Shown here piece by piece: positions 1 to 12,814 of a DNA stretch of 64,000 bases. The stretch spans positions 6,966,904 to 7,030,903 of the forward strand of contig OX457034.1 in assembly GCA_949752745.1 (NCBI GenBank). Reading direction: 5' to 3'. Below the pieces are notes generated by a model. It had not been told where the DNA came from and ran no database searches. It saw only the letters and a list, made by a program, of their open reading frames with translations. This stretch comes from Protula sp. h YS-2021 (lineage: Eukaryota > Annelida > Polychaeta > Sabellida > Serpulidae). The translations under genes and the position numbers were made by a program. The stretch's first letter is position 1. Each line of letters opens with the position of its first letter.

Positions 1-1637
1 ATGGGGCCTAGAATGTATGCAGATTTATAGCAAAAGTCGATTTTACGAAGCGCGGGGACGATGGGCGGGGGGGGGGGGGGCGTTAAATTACATGAACAGA
101 ATTGCCGCTCGCTTTCAAGTACTTCATATACATAAATATACAGAAAAAAAAACTAGTTTGTGTGTGTCCAGTGGAAAGGCCCGTGTGGCCCCGTGCCAGG
201 CCTGTGCAGCCCGTATACTTCAAGATTAACGGCGAAACAAGTTAGACAAGTCGAACTTAAAATAAACACGTCATTCCAATAGTTTGTCGATCAATCGACA
301 ATGTTTTGGATCGTTTTTATTGTTTGAATACCTGTTCTGTTCTGCAGCATATATTTATAAAAGGTACTTGTTTAATGCCTCCCGTATGCGTGCATTTATG
401 CACATGGGGATGCAATGCCGCATTTTAATTATCCGAGTGCAAATCTACATTTATTGTACCGTTTTACTACACACTACAATTGCACCAGCTGACATATCGT
501 CAATTATTGATTAAAATCAATAAGCTATGTGTGGTATGCAGTTTCAAACATGTCTATTCATTGAACAATTCTGCTGATTTTCATGGACATTTGCAATTTG
601 GTATTTTTGGCAGGATCACCGACATTTGCCCCCCCCCCCAAAAAAAAAAAAAGAGGCTAAAAACTTTTCTGCATCGGGCTTTGATTTTGGATGTCAAAGT
701 GAAGATAAAATAGTCGTTTTAGTTACATGTACATAAGCTTATTTCAAATTCTAATCTGAGAGGTCAAAGGTATCGTTAAAATTGAAAGTTGGGCAGATGG
801 GTGGTTGGGTGGGTGGCTGGGTGTTATCCAACATGAGTGAAAATACTTCCAAGATTCGGCTCTCTTGTGAAATGTAATAAGCTTATGTGTGTGTGTGTGT
901 GTGTGTATGTATGTTTGTCTGTGTGTATTAGAAAAAATGAATTTATCTGATAAATACCTTAGCTAAATTTCCTGCAACAGTGCTTATCCCAAGTAACATT
1001 CGCCAACGCACCAATGTACTGACTGTAGAACAGAAATGTTTCGCTTTAATAGTTTGTATGAAGTCGTACCAGGGTCATGCATAGAATATAAGTCTCTCTC
1101 CCACTCTTGGCTTTTTTCAAGGCCTGCACTGATAACAAAGAACTGTGCAGTCGCACAACTTAATACAATGGACACGGCATATCATTTAAAAAAAAAGTCT
1201 GGTGTACTCTTAATAGCGTCTCCGTTCTTGTTCACGAAGTCACAGGATCTTTTTAATTATGTTTTTAGGGGTGGTGTAGGAGAGGTTTTTTCTTGGTTCA
1301 GGACTCAGAAACATTACTTCTAGTGCGCAAATGACAATGGAAGTACCCCTCCACCTTCTCCCCATTGTCCTGGTGAACTGACCATATGGTTGCTCAACCC
1401 GTACCTTGGGTGAGCGAAATATGAACTTATTTTTGCTTGTCACGTTCCAAAACAATTCTCTTTCTAAAGCGGTTTTGCTCAGAGTTGCTGATATGACGAC
1501 GATAAAATATGCAGTCACACGTCCACTATACAAGTAGTGCAATGATATCGCTGTATGTATTTGGGGAAGGGCATTTATTCCAATAAACATTTTAAGGCGA
1601 TGTGCCCCGTAGATTTTACGTTAGACAGAATATAACT
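1..1637. other. No gene seen; simple repeats
   Basis: No coding signature was recognised on either strand; open frames are short and lack domain motifs. The stretch contains a poly(G) run near 67-80, a poly(C)/poly(A) tract at 631-653 and a TG microsatellite at about 888-906. Confidence 0.6.
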
Positions 1638-1923
1638 AGAGCAGTGTGCAGAGCCCACATATTCCCCACAGGCCCCCCATCAGTTCAACACGGCCATCAA
1701 AAGTCAATCAAGAGCTGAAATTTTCCAAGTCCAACTGGTCCATTTTCCTTGGACGAACCTGGCCCATTTACAATACCGATCTGTGTTTGTTCCCATAAAA
1801 GCTACATACCAAGTTTCATTAAAATCCTTGCAGGAGTTTTTAAGTTATCGTGTTAACAAGCTCTTGATGACATACCGACAGACCGACAGGCGGTCGATCG
1901 CATATATTCTCTGTGGGAAATAA
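1638..1923 (+). mobile_element. Short pearl/DINE-like repeat element, copy 1
   Basis: About 285 bp closely similar to 63501-63783. Shared landmarks are the left motif GAGCAGTGTGCA, a segment ending CATTTACAATACCGATCTGTG, the segment AAGCTACATACCAAGTTTCA, a short GACAGACCGACAG microsatellite, and ends that are imperfect inverted repeats (TATTCCCCACAG on the left, CTGTGGGAAATA on the right). The middle is related to the core unit repeated six times at 47240-48180, so this looks like a one-core member of that family. It has no coding capacity. That it is mobile is inferred from the dispersed copies and the termini. Confidence 0.6.
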
Positions 1924-2446
1924 AAAAATACATAAACGAAAGTTCGTATATGAAAGGTTTCACTGTACTAATTTTCAAACACCGTCAAAATACCAATCTG
2001 CACCTCGTTAGCTATGTCTCTGCCTGTAACATGTTTTTTTTTCATTTATCATATACCCTTGGGTATTTTGCTACAGTTGCAGACACGATCAATCAATACG
2101 GGGGCAATAAGCCTTGATCGTTATCGTATCGCACAGGCACAAGTGCACTTCGATAAGTCGTTATATTTGTCAACTATTACAGAACTGTCTTTCATTTCCT
2201 TTATGTGTTAACCTCTCGATATCACGTGACTTCGCTTTGTCTTATCTAAATTGATGAAAGTAAATATTCTTTATGTCATTTATTTACCTGCAAGGGGATA
2301 ATTACCGCGATGTTGAATGTTATCATATATTTCTCAGACAACATTGATCCCAACATTGACCCCACTGACATGCTAGCATGTTTTCGTACGCATGCTGAAC
2401 ATGTACGAAGCTAGCAGTGGTACCGAGGACTAGGGAGGTCGGAGTC

Positions 2447-2735
2447 GATGGGGTGGGGGGGGGGGGGGGGAGGTCTTGGAATCACTGCGGCGGGAGGTGG
2501 GGTTGAAATCAATTTGGAGCAGGATGTGGGTTGGAATCAATACGGCGGGGGTTTGGGAGTTGGAATCAATACGGCGGGGTTTGGGGGATGGAATCAATAC
2601 GGCTCGGGTTGGGAAGTTGGAATCAATACGGTGGGGTTAGGATCAATACGGCGGGGGTTGGGGAGTTGGAATCGATACAGTGGGATTGGGCAATTGGTAT
2701 CAATGCGGCGGGTTTGGGGTTGAATCAATGGGGCG
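2447..2735 (+). repeat. G-rich minisatellite, about 29-bp unit
   Basis: About eight to ten imperfect copies of a unit containing GGGTTGGGGAGTTGGAATCA followed by ATACGGCG. It starts in a poly(G) run at about 2454-2470. Open frames across it, such as glycine- and asparagine-rich ones, are products of the repeat, not genes. Confidence 0.85.
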
Positions 2736-3589
2736 GGAATTGGATGTTTAAATCCCTCCCCCGCCCCGCCCCCACCCAATTAGCTCGAGTAGTTCCCCCA
2801 GAATGTCCCGATGAATCGATAAGAAAAAGTAACAAACATCGGAGAGAGTCGAATTGAAAATAAAAAGCATTACTTTTAGACACAAAGTACAAATGAAATG
2901 GTGTCCAAAATACAGTAGAACCACCCCTGTCACAGTGGAAACAAACCCCGAAAGTAATGAAAACACACCCGTCATAGTAAAACCACCACCTCTTGACATT
3001 ATTCTGAGGGCTTCAACAGTGTACTTTAAAACTTACCTTTGAATTGTATCCCATAAAAAAAATTGACTTAATTTCTTACCTAAGGGCTTAAGCCTATTCT
3101 CGTTCAGTCTCTATGAAATATCCTATAAATATGCCGTGTATTTGCGATAATATTATGACTAAATGAAGTAAACACAAGCAATGGAAGTAAAACAGAGAAG
3201 TGTGTTAGATAGACGGGATGTTATCGCCGTGTATGATTGACACACCTACACAGCTGCCAAATATATGCATATGATATCAGCACGGCTTATACATGCACGG
3301 CTGTTCATTGTTGTCCACGGATTGCTTTCACATGTGTGATACACTTAATATAAGAGGTGATTTCTTTTGAAATTGTATCCACCAGCAGGATGAGCTACCC
3401 TCTGTTCTCCAGAATCATAGAAATGATGGCCTAGATGCTTCCGTACGTGGGTTCTCTTTGTGGGGGTGGGGGGGGGGGGGGTCATATAATACTGAAGGGG
3501 AGGTCGTCACATAATACAGACGAGAGGGAAGACGAGTAAATCTTGATAATTACGTTATTATTTTGTTAACCGTAAGTGCTTTTTCGAGC

Positions 3590-3812
3590 GTCTCTCTCTT
3601 TTTGTCTATCTCTCTCACTCTTTCTTTCTCTGTTTCTCTCTTTCTCTCTGTCTCACACACACTCACTCTTTCTCACTCCCTCACTCTCTCCCTGCTCTCT
3701 CGCTCTCTCACTCTCTCTCTCTTTCTCATACACACTCGCTCACACACACACTCTCTCTCACGCTCTCTTTCTCTCACTCTCACTCTCTCTGACTCTCTAT
3801 CTCTTAGAAATG
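3590..3812 (+). repeat. CT-rich microsatellite
   Basis: Polypyrimidine tract of CTCT and CTTTCT with interspersed CACACA segments. Its open frames read only as Ser/Leu/His low-complexity sequence. Confidence 0.9.
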
Positions 3813-3869
3813 AAATATGTTTATGTTATACGATTATGTCATCAACCGTGAAATGTAATTGGTGGCCTT

Positions 3870-4145
3870 GCTAAAATAACCAACAAAAATTCTACTGAAC
3901 ATGAATCCGGCTAAAATAATTAACATAAATCTTGCTAAAATAACCAACATAACTTCCGCTAAGCATAAACCTGGCTAAAATAATTAACATAAATTCTGCT
4001 AAAATAACCAACAAAAATTCTGCTAAACATAAAGCCGGCTAAAATATACACATAGGGCCTGCTAAAGTAATTTGCATAAATCTTGCTAAATTAATTGCTA
4101 AAATAGTTAACATTCTTTCCTGCTAAAATATTTAACATACCTTTA
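3870..4145 (+). repeat. AT-rich minisatellite (GCTAAAATAA units)
   Basis: Alternating units containing CTAAAATAACCAACA and CTAAAATAATTAACATAAA, joined by AAACATAAAGCCGG-like segments. About ten GCTAAAATA-type starts can be counted. Non-coding. Confidence 0.75.
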
Positions 4146-4934
4146 ATTGTTAATACATTAACTTCAATCTCAACAGCGAAAAGAAAGTGACACAACAGAT
4201 GAGAAAAAAATGAAAGTTCAGCAAGACACAGCAGATGTTATTAAAAGGCTCTCCAATTCACGACATCTTTATCATATTGAAACATTCTTTATGGACACAG
4301 AATCCTAATAATTTCAATGCTATCGATCTTTATAAGCAATCTTTATTGATCTTCATAAGCATTGTTTTTTTATAGCCAACGGTGTGTAAGCCGCGACAGG
4401 CATGCGAAGACTTCGGCCTCTTGCACCAGCATTCTACCTGTAGAACATATAAATGGGCACCGCGGGCATTATACCAAACACCGGCCTTACAAATAGCATT
4501 CAAAGACCCTGAGACTGTATGCATGTTTTAAAATAGACCAAAAACTTACAGCCCGGCACCCACTCGAATGCCTGTATATAATTTCTGTATCTTCAACGAC
4601 CCTGTTTTAAACTGTACTTTTATTTGCTTGGTTTTATTATTAAAATGGTAAGGTTAGGTTGTTACATGTGAACATAACCTTCAATGGCCAATAAATGACT
4701 TGGTCCCTTGTTCCAGTTTAATGACCATCTTCCTTAATACGAAAGAACTAGACCGAATTCCACTAGATACCGGAATGACCCACTTGTATAAAACACAAAA
4801 GAAAATTATGTGTTACATTATATCATATACAGCTTTCAAAATGCAGGTGTTACGTGTCACTGCTTGAAACCCAAGGTGACGACACATATCAGTTAGTTAA
4901 ACTTTACTTCATATTTTATCGGGACTGGGGCTAT
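4146..4934. other. No gene seen
   Basis: AT-rich sequence with no open frame or RNA gene that could be supported. Confidence 0.5.
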
Positions 4935-4985
4935 AACTGTTTTCGAGATAATGGTCGACCTCGGCTTTTCAACCTTGACCGAGAC
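4935..4985 (+). repeat. Dispersed repeat, CGAGATAATGGTC family
   Basis: Contains TTTTCGAGATAATGGTCGAC followed by a CTTGACCGAGACGG segment. Related copies lie at 5180-5350 and 9775-9925 (TTTTCGAGATAATGGTCAAC, AGGTCAAGGTC, GAGGTACCTTTTATGTAACG). The SINE at 4984 appears to sit inside or next to a copy. Confidence 0.55.
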
Positions 4986-5185
4986 GGGTGACGGTCAGCT
5001 CAGTCGGTAGAGCGTTGGTCTTGTAATCCTAAGGTCCCTGGTTCGAAACCAGCCAGGGGTGGAAAGCGGAGGATTGGCTTTCGCTCAAATTGCCTTAGCT
5101 AAACGACTGCACAAAAAATTCACCACCACGGAATTCAAAATTAGCACAAATGAGTCTTCCGGCCATCCCTTTAAAAATAACCTTG
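4984..5185 (+). repeat. tRNA-derived SINE, copy 1
   Basis: The head has an A-box-like stretch (GCTCAGTCGGTAGAGC), an anticodon-loop-like CTTGTAA (would read UGU, Thr) and a perfect B-box-like GGTTCGAAACC. The acceptor stem does not pair, and the anticodon stem has two mismatches, so this is not a working tRNA. A tail follows that ends in GGAATTCAAAATTAGC, GAGTCTTCCGGCCATCCCTT. The same head and tail occur in reverse at 25910-26096, and the tail alone at 14155-14215, which shows a dispersed SINE family. Confidence 0.7.
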
Positions 5186-5350
5186 ACCGAGAAGGTCAAG
5201 TACACCAAGGTATCTCTCCTCTAACTTTTTTTCGGCTGGGAGGGTCCTAATTGAGCTCAAATTCGCCTCATCTCCAACCGTTTTCGAGATAAGGTCAACT
5301 TCTGGTATTTGATCTTGACGTATAAAGCCAAGGTCTCCGAGGTACCTCTT
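5186..5350 (+). repeat. Dispersed repeat, CGAGATAATGGTC family
   Basis: Second copy of the family at 4935 and 9775, including AACCTTGACCGAGAAGGTCA, CGTTTTCGAGATAAGGTCAA and GAGGTACCTCTTACGTAACG. Boundaries are approximate. Confidence 0.55.
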
Positions 5351-8300
5351 ACGTAACGTAAATCTGCTTTTTGCTTACGGTATATGAGATACAAAGGTCT
5401 TGTGATATTTGACCTACAACCTCAAGATCAGTATTTAGTTCTGGATGGTACCCCTGCTCAAAACCGTATTTGTGTTCAAGGAAGTATTTGAGGCCTATAT
5501 TTAGCCATGTCTATCGGTAAAGAGGCATTTTAAAAACATGTTAACCTTAATCTGGCCCTGATCTTTTATATCAAGGTAACGAAATGCGTTGCAGTGAGAC
5601 CCTGTATAAGTGTCACGAATCTGAAGCTTCTAGGAGAAGTTTTCTGGAAACCATTTCTAAGTGAAAAGTAACAAGGATGTAAAAGTATTTTTACCTACTT
5701 TTAAATCATTTCCCATTATTTTATGCTTATTTATAAATTGGTAGTAGGGGTCTCGGCCAGAACCATATTAATGTGTCTATATTCGAAGAGTAGATATTCA
5801 GTGTCACACCTTAACGGAGGACTACTTCCCACTTCTTCTACGGCCCAATGCTTCTAAGTCCAAGTCGTTGTTAGTCCTACTGCTTCCAAATCCCAGTAGG
5901 TAGTTTTATTGCCTACTACTTCTGCGTCTCAATACTTCTCCGATTGTGATATTTTCGGTAAACTTGTAAGAAAAAACTGATAGAAATTTTAAACTTATGA
6001 TCTGGATTTTTACCTGCTACTGCATATATCTTCCTTCTTTCTTTTTAAGATCAAGTGACCTATTTGTCTGTCCTTCTAGCGATGAGTAGATCTCTGTGAT
6101 ATCTTTTATCTTTGCTTAAGGAGCAATTGGTATATTTTGATATCTTTCTATCCATGATTCGATTGGTGTTTTTTCTGTAACTAAAGAGCGATTGATCTGA
6201 ACGTCTTCAAATCAGCATTGAAGCCCACTGATATACCTTTGTTCTTTGTGACACATTTACAGCGGTCTTTTAATTAATAATCGAGCAACGAAACAAATTT
6301 GCCTCACAATTCTTCCTTTATTCTACTGTCTTGATTTTATTTGTAACCTTCAGAATAATTATAGAGATGACATGTTTGAAATACCTATCTGGAACGTGCA
6401 TCAGAGAGATAGCGACAATGGACCATCAAGGGTTGTATAAGTAGTTGGTCGTAGAAGTAACTGTACGTAGAAGAACTGGTAAGTAACTGTAGGTAGAAGA
6501 ACTGGTAAGCTACCGAATACAGTGCTTTGTTAAATAAAATCGAAAATTCAAAAATGACACAAATCCAATTAAACCAAACGACGGTTTAATTGCAAAAACC
6601 CTCACACACGGCTGAAATAACGGGCCACGGATCAGAAGCGATGCTCTTCGCGTAACCATGCCGATCCCGAATCCCCGTATGTGACAGCGACTGTTATCAC
6701 TACGGCAAAGAAACCGAGAACACAGGTGGAATATACGGGACGGTCATGTCGCGATGGTCCTAAATCATGAAATGCCAAAACACACAAAGATGTCCTGTTT
6801 ATGCAAAATGCCTGTGCTCTCATGTAGCACAAGTTTTTCTGGACGAGTAAATGCCCATGTGATTAAAGAAACTGAGATACGACACCCGTGCAACATAAGG
6901 GTCTGACCGCATATTTCATTAGTAACTAAACCCAGAGATGCTCAGAAACACAAAGATGCACTAAATATGCGAAATGATGTGCGGCCTCATGTAACACAAG
7001 CGTCTCATAAAGCCCATAAAGCTATCAATGTTCATTCGAAATTGGATCTGAATTTCGAGTTACAATATGGTCGATAGCGCCCATGGGAAAAGCTTAAAGG
7101 CGCTGATACGCACTTACGCGTGATAGAGCTACTATCATTTTCAAAATAAATATTCTATTCATATCACCTGCAATAAGCATCGGTGATCCCGAAATGTTAT
7201 AGGTTTCTGAGAAATGAGGTAAAATCTAGGATGAAATCCTCCGTTGTGGAGACTGAGTCCGTGTTCAAAGTTCGTGTTCGACATGTCGTCAGTTTCTAGA
7301 AATCAGGTGAAATCTTACATGAATTATAACATGTATCTATTTGCAATTCACTCCTGAATAAAGAGATTATATGTAAATTTTGCGTTATCTAACCCTAAAG
7401 AAATAAGGAAGGAATTACAGGTAGGTCGCTATAGAATTGTGCAGCAGACACCACCCATCGTATCTCCGATCTCTGTGGTTCCGAATTACGAGCACGGCAT
7501 ACGACTAGTCCACTACTGCTAGCAGCCTGATGGCGTATCACTCAACATATTTACGTTCTTCGAGGCAGCCGTAGCCTTGGTGGGACAGTGATCCTATATA
7601 TGTAAGGTCACCTTAAAATCAGCTTACCCCTACGTCAGCCCCAGTTCTTTCTCACAACAATTTACGGGTCTTAACTGGAAGTTCGACGGTGATTCACGAC
7701 GAAACTACGCATATATATGATATACACAGGCCTCTTGTTCGGGGCTTCCTTAAGCGTTGGGACCTCCAAAACGTTTGCTGGATGCTCCAAGCGAAAAGGA
7801 ACCAAGCCGTCATCTGTTATCTCGATGATATTTTCATAACGGTAGAAATATACGGAGACGCACTGAGGGCCACGGGATGTCTCATCCACTTATTAGTTTC
7901 GCTCAGTTTCTCTATCAGCTGAGAGAATTGCATTTCTTTCACCCAATGCCTCACTTTTCCTGGAGTTACAATAAACACACTGGACTGCACCCTCTTAATC
8001 CAGCAGGACAAGCTACAGGACACGCGAGGTTTTATTAGCCGCTGAATTACCACCCGCAGAAAATGAGTTTCGAAAAGCAAGTTTCAGAACTTACTAGGTA
8101 AGCTCAACCTGGTCTATCTGTGCTGAGACTTCACTACGCCGTCGGCACCATTGAGCGTGTATCAAGAATGATATGCACCGCAGTCTTGCAAATATAAGCG
8201 TGCTTTTCAGCCCTTTCAACGGTACCTGAAACTTCGCCATGGAGAAAGCCGCACTTGAACCTGCTCCACACGTCGTTACGGACCCAAGCCCAGAAGCAAT

Positions 8301-9774
8301 GGTCGCCTCTCCCCGCGTCCCGCGAAATCAGTCTTCGCGCAATCGCATGTTGCAAGACTCCATGCTTTTGTGTGGTTTGGGCTTTCGAGAGTGGTCAGAT
8401 ACTCGGAGATATTGGTCGCGGGCGTATGATTTCCAGCAAGTGTCACTGTCTAAGTAAAATCTTCACTGGCTTGTAACTGGTTGAAACAATCCTCTAAATT
8501 CAGCCTGTAATTTTCAGACTTTCACCGCCCTAGGTTCTCGATAGTGAACACACAAATGTCAACCTCAGAATCTTGTCAGCATTTCACCATGCCGTTCAAT
8601 GGACAAGTGCCTGGTACCCTCCAGGGAGTTGCTGCTGTATTTAAATCACCCTTTTTACGCTTCATTCATCAATTGATGCTATGCAGCTTAGGAAACAGCA
8701 ACATCCAGTTCTTTCACCAAAATTCTGCCCATCCCTGTCCCGTCTTAGTCCGTACATAAGCATGAGCATGTCATGTCTTTGCATGCCCAATCTCCACCCC
8801 TTTCCCACACTCTGGTGTCGAATTTTAATGTATAAGTTGGAGCCTCCTTTACCGTATTACTGTCGTACAAGTTACATTGTTTGTTATGTTTATGTTGCTA
8901 CTCGTACCCAATCCCCCTTTATCGTGTTTTAATGTGTACGTTGCACCCTTACCAGCCTCCTTTGTCACATTAAGTGCCTAGCGGGTATATGTAAGTCATG
9001 TTTTCTCTTTGTTTGTACCCCCTTCCCTTCTCATATCATACTTGTTATGTGTAGGTTATTGTTTATTATATAGTTCTGTTAATGTTGCACTTTGGGCACC
9101 TGAAGCACCTCGGCTTTGTGTTATTTGTATCTTCATGTATTGTTCAGTCGAGAAAAGAATACAATTTACCTAAAACGTTCTAATTTTTATTCGAGTTCAG
9201 TTGACCTGATTTTGTGTTACGGCCGCGATTAGGTTACTGTGACATCGTGGCTGGATGGCGTGTTTGTGTGGGGGGGTGTGTGTGTGTGGGTGTGGGTGTG
9301 TAGCTATGTGTGCCTGTGTGTGTGTTGGCTTAAGACTTTAAGTTTTAATGTAATTTCACGAATTATGTTACGTCTCCATGCCACAAACTTCCCACTAATG
9401 ACCTTTCTCTCTACGAGAACACAAACAGTTTATTCCTTTTCCAGATAATATTCCAAATTCTTTTTTCCTTTCGCAACGAATTAAGAGATCTTGCACCTGT
9501 TTTTTATATTGTTTTTTACTTCTTTTGTGGCACAAGAAACAAACGCAGCGAACAGCAGGCGCAAAAAGTAGCAACGAAAATAAAAACTAGACCGAATTTC
9601 GCTACACGTAGTGAAATGACACCCACTTGCAATGGTACAATCTATCTGGTCAAAGACACATTTTAAGTGTCTCGACCTAATTATCAGCTTCCGAATTATT
9701 ATCCTGAATGACGACATCGAGGTAAATATTATGTAATCGCTTTTGGGTACAAATAATCAAATTCAGTTTTCTAA
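5351..9774. other. No gene recognised
   Basis: About 4.4 kb with no open frame carrying a recognisable domain. Short direct repeats occur at 6450-6510 (GTAGGTAGAAGAACTGGTAAG-like). The 7.6-8.5 kb part is more GC-rich, with overlapping frames of 70-90 codons on both strands. None has a family motif or a credible splice-site context. A TG/GGTG-rich tract lies at 9262-9325. Confidence 0.5.
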
Positions 9775-9925
9775 CCTTTTTCGAGATAATGGTCAACTTT
9801 CGGTTTTTGTGCCTTGACCATGACGAAGGAGGTCAAGGTCGCAGAGGTACCTTTTATGTAACGTCTTTTAGGCCCAAAGCGTCGAAAATAAGCTCAAAAT
9901 CTCTAACCGTTTTCGAGATGGAAAA
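9775..9925 (+). repeat. Dispersed repeat, CGAGATAATGGTC family
   Basis: Third copy, with TTTTTCGAGATAATGGTCAA, GGAGGTCAAGGTCGCAGAGG and TACCTTTTATGTAACG, ending near AACCGTTTTCGAGATGG. Confidence 0.6.
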
Positions 9926-10323
9926 AAAGGCAGGAATAAACAGCCAGAATTCTTAGCAAAGCATACCCATTTGCAAAATATGCTTGCAAGTGGGAATGAG
10001 CGAATCACATTTTGGAATTTGGTTGTGGAACTCACACAGACCTCCAACAGACGCTAATTGGGCGTTGTTTTAAAGACTGGGTGGATGTATCTTTGCTACA
10101 GGGTTTCCGGCTGGAGAGGTCATAGACTGAAGTTTGTCTTAACTGATGACGTCACTATGTTCTTTTCTTTCAGTACTACAGTTCCGGTTTGGCTGAGTGA
10201 GAGGAGAAGTCTTGGACGAATCAATGACAACTAAAACAAGCATTTAGAATTCACCACGATTCAAAATTCAGATTAGCTGTGGTGTCAATATTTTGGAAAA
10301 TGATCCCTAATCACAGGAATTCC

Positions 10324-10440
<117 letters not shown>

Positions 10441-10554
10441 TTTCTCTCTGTCTTTCTGTCTTTGTCTCTCTCTCTTTCTCTCCCTCTCTCCTCTCTCTCT
10501 CTCTCTCTCCCTCTCTCTCTCTCTCTTTCCTCCATCTCTCTCTCTACCTATCTA

Positions 10555-10619
<65 letters not shown>

Positions 10620-10775
10620 CCTCCCTCCCTCCCTCCCTCCCTCCCTCCCTCCCTCCCTCCCTCCCTCCCTCCCTCCCTCCCTCTCTCTCCTCTCTCTCTC
10701 TCTCTCTCCCTCCCTCCCTCCCTCTCTCCTCTCTCTCTCTCTCTGTCTCTGTCTCTCCTCTCTCTCTTTAACAAC
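10441..10775. repeat. (CT)n / (CCCT)n compound microsatellite
   Basis: CT dinucleotides, then a pure CCTC/CCCT block at about 10617-10682, then CT again. The 200-codon open frame crossing the AT and CT blocks (Ile-Tyr then Ser-Leu repeats) is an artefact of the repeat. Confidence 0.98.
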
Positions 10776-12642
10776 CGGTCGAGGAACCCTGGAGCCGTGC
10801 AGGAAAATTACTCAATTATCTGCGATCCGTATCGCAAGTCTCGAGATAAACAACAAGTACTATAGTTTTAAGCTTTTCTAACAAGCTACTTTTTTTCATA
10901 TAAAAACAAAATACACAATAAGACAGACAGAGCAACTTTTGTCTGTGGTAAGTTTTTGTTCTTTTTATTATGTGTTTGTTGCAATTGCTATCAGTAATGA
11001 TGGAAACTGCGTAATGAAGAAACCATTCCTAGTCAATGATTAAAGCTTAAAGCGTGAACTTGAATTAAATGTAGATCCAAAGTCTTGATGATACTTAAAA
11101 ATATAACCAAACTACCCCCTTCCATACCATAAACAGACAAACGAATATTGCGATGAGGGCAAGGTGGGTAAGGGAGGAGTTGGGTCGGGGGTCGAATCCA
11201 AAACAAAGGATGTTATAGAATGGGGATCTAGAAATTATCCCAATGCTCTCACCCCTACCCTCCCACCCACTCCGTTCATCCATGTGGGTGAAAAAATGAA
11301 GGACCCGAGGGGTAAGTCACTTATCAATTCTGACGGAGCCTGAGATTTCTTCTATCTTTGGGGTTGTGAGTGGGATGCGAAGGAGGAGGGACTGTTTAGA
11401 TGTCTGGACCCCATCCTTATCTCAGTATCCAAAATAAGTGACGTCAGTCAATAACAATAACATTACCGCATACATATATTCACCCCCCCCCCCTACCATG
11501 AAAAAGAAGAAAAAAAAAAAAAAGGAAAGAAAATTAGCCATCTTTCTTGATAGATTTTTCTTAAATGTTCACAAAGAAAATTCACGAGGTCAGTCTTGCT
11601 TTTATTACGGTCATCACAGTAGACATATCGCAGAGGTACGGACACCAACATACTACTGTGAGGTCACACACTACAGCTACGCACATCTATCAAAACGCTG
11701 TAACATTGTGGTGATTATATGATATTCCTAACAACTTACAACTCAGGGTAAATTTGGGACAATAAAAAAATATTATCATTTCGCTATTCCCTGTTTTTTA
11801 ACCAACAACCACGATTCGTTTCATGTTTGAGTGGGTGAACTCTCGCGGGTAAAACTTAAACTTCGTTTTTAAAATGGATACCTAAAACACACGCAAAAAA
11901 CGTAAATGAAGATGTTTTAGTATATCGCAACCATTAAATTTTACTGGATCCAGAGAAAAAAAATTCGGAGTAATTATTTATTTGAGGACATTTAGAACAT
12001 TTTAGGCACTCCCTCCCAACCCCAACAACCCCCACCAACCTTTCCTAAAATGCAGGCAAAACGCGTAATACTGTAGCCATTTTCTTTCCCTGATTCATAC
12101 AAATATGCAGAGCATCGATGCAGTATTGCTGTCTCATTATCATTGCTGATAAAGCCTAAAAATATTGAGAAAACAATAGACAAAATATGGATAAAATACA
12201 TCCTTAGGATTTAGCACTTCGTGGTTTTCACTCTTCATTTTGAGATCAGGAATTGAACTCATAAAAATAGAAAGTAATTTTTAATAGAAGGAAAACAAAA
12301 AAACAGCAAACATGAACTGAAAACAGTTCTTGCACCGTGGCTGGACAAACGGCAGTTTTCTCAAAAAATACAAGTTTACTGCCGAAAATGTATCATACTT
12401 TCGGAAATATGCGACTACTCTCGAAAACACACGACAAAACTCGAAAACACACGACAAAAAATCGAAAACATACGACAACGCGATTATACTGAGTTCAGTA
12501 ATTCTATAGTTAATCAACTTGGCTCGAAATTTGAATAAAATTTTGAACATAAAACAGGCCAAATTACAACTAAATGTTTATATAGAAATTTAAAAAAAAA
12601 AGTTATATATATTTGAGGGATGTTGTCATTCTTTTAAAACAT
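10776..12642. other. No gene seen
   Basis: AT-rich and gene-free as far as can be judged. It holds short homopolymer runs (poly(C) 11484-11493, poly(A) 11511-11524) and small direct repeats of CTCGAAAACACACGACAAAA at 12418-12470. The right end is the likely 3' untranslated region of the phosphatase gene on the minus strand. Confidence 0.5.
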
Positions 12643-12648
12643 TTTATT
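12643..12648 (-). promoter_or_regulatory. Candidate polyadenylation signal of the DUSP gene
   Basis: AATAAA on the minus strand, about 170 bases after the stop codon at 12815. Position and sequence are right for a 3' end; it is one of many possible AATAAA matches in AT-rich DNA. Confidence 0.4.
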
Positions 12649-12814
12649 ATTCTCCTAAATGTGATAAATGTCTTGAAACGCGCATTTCTTTGGTGTTTAA
12701 AATTCACTTTTTCTTTTAATTTTACATCTTTGATGAGTCGGCAAATTTTGCGCCACACACGTTACTTCAGGAAAATATATATCTGACACAAAAATCTCCC
12801 TAGAAAAGTCAACG

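Noticed and set aside
4984..5062. Possible functional tRNA-Thr(UGU)
   Set aside because: A- and B-box regions are good but the acceptor stem does not pair, the anticodon stem has two mismatches, and the sequence recurs with a shared tail, so it is a SINE.
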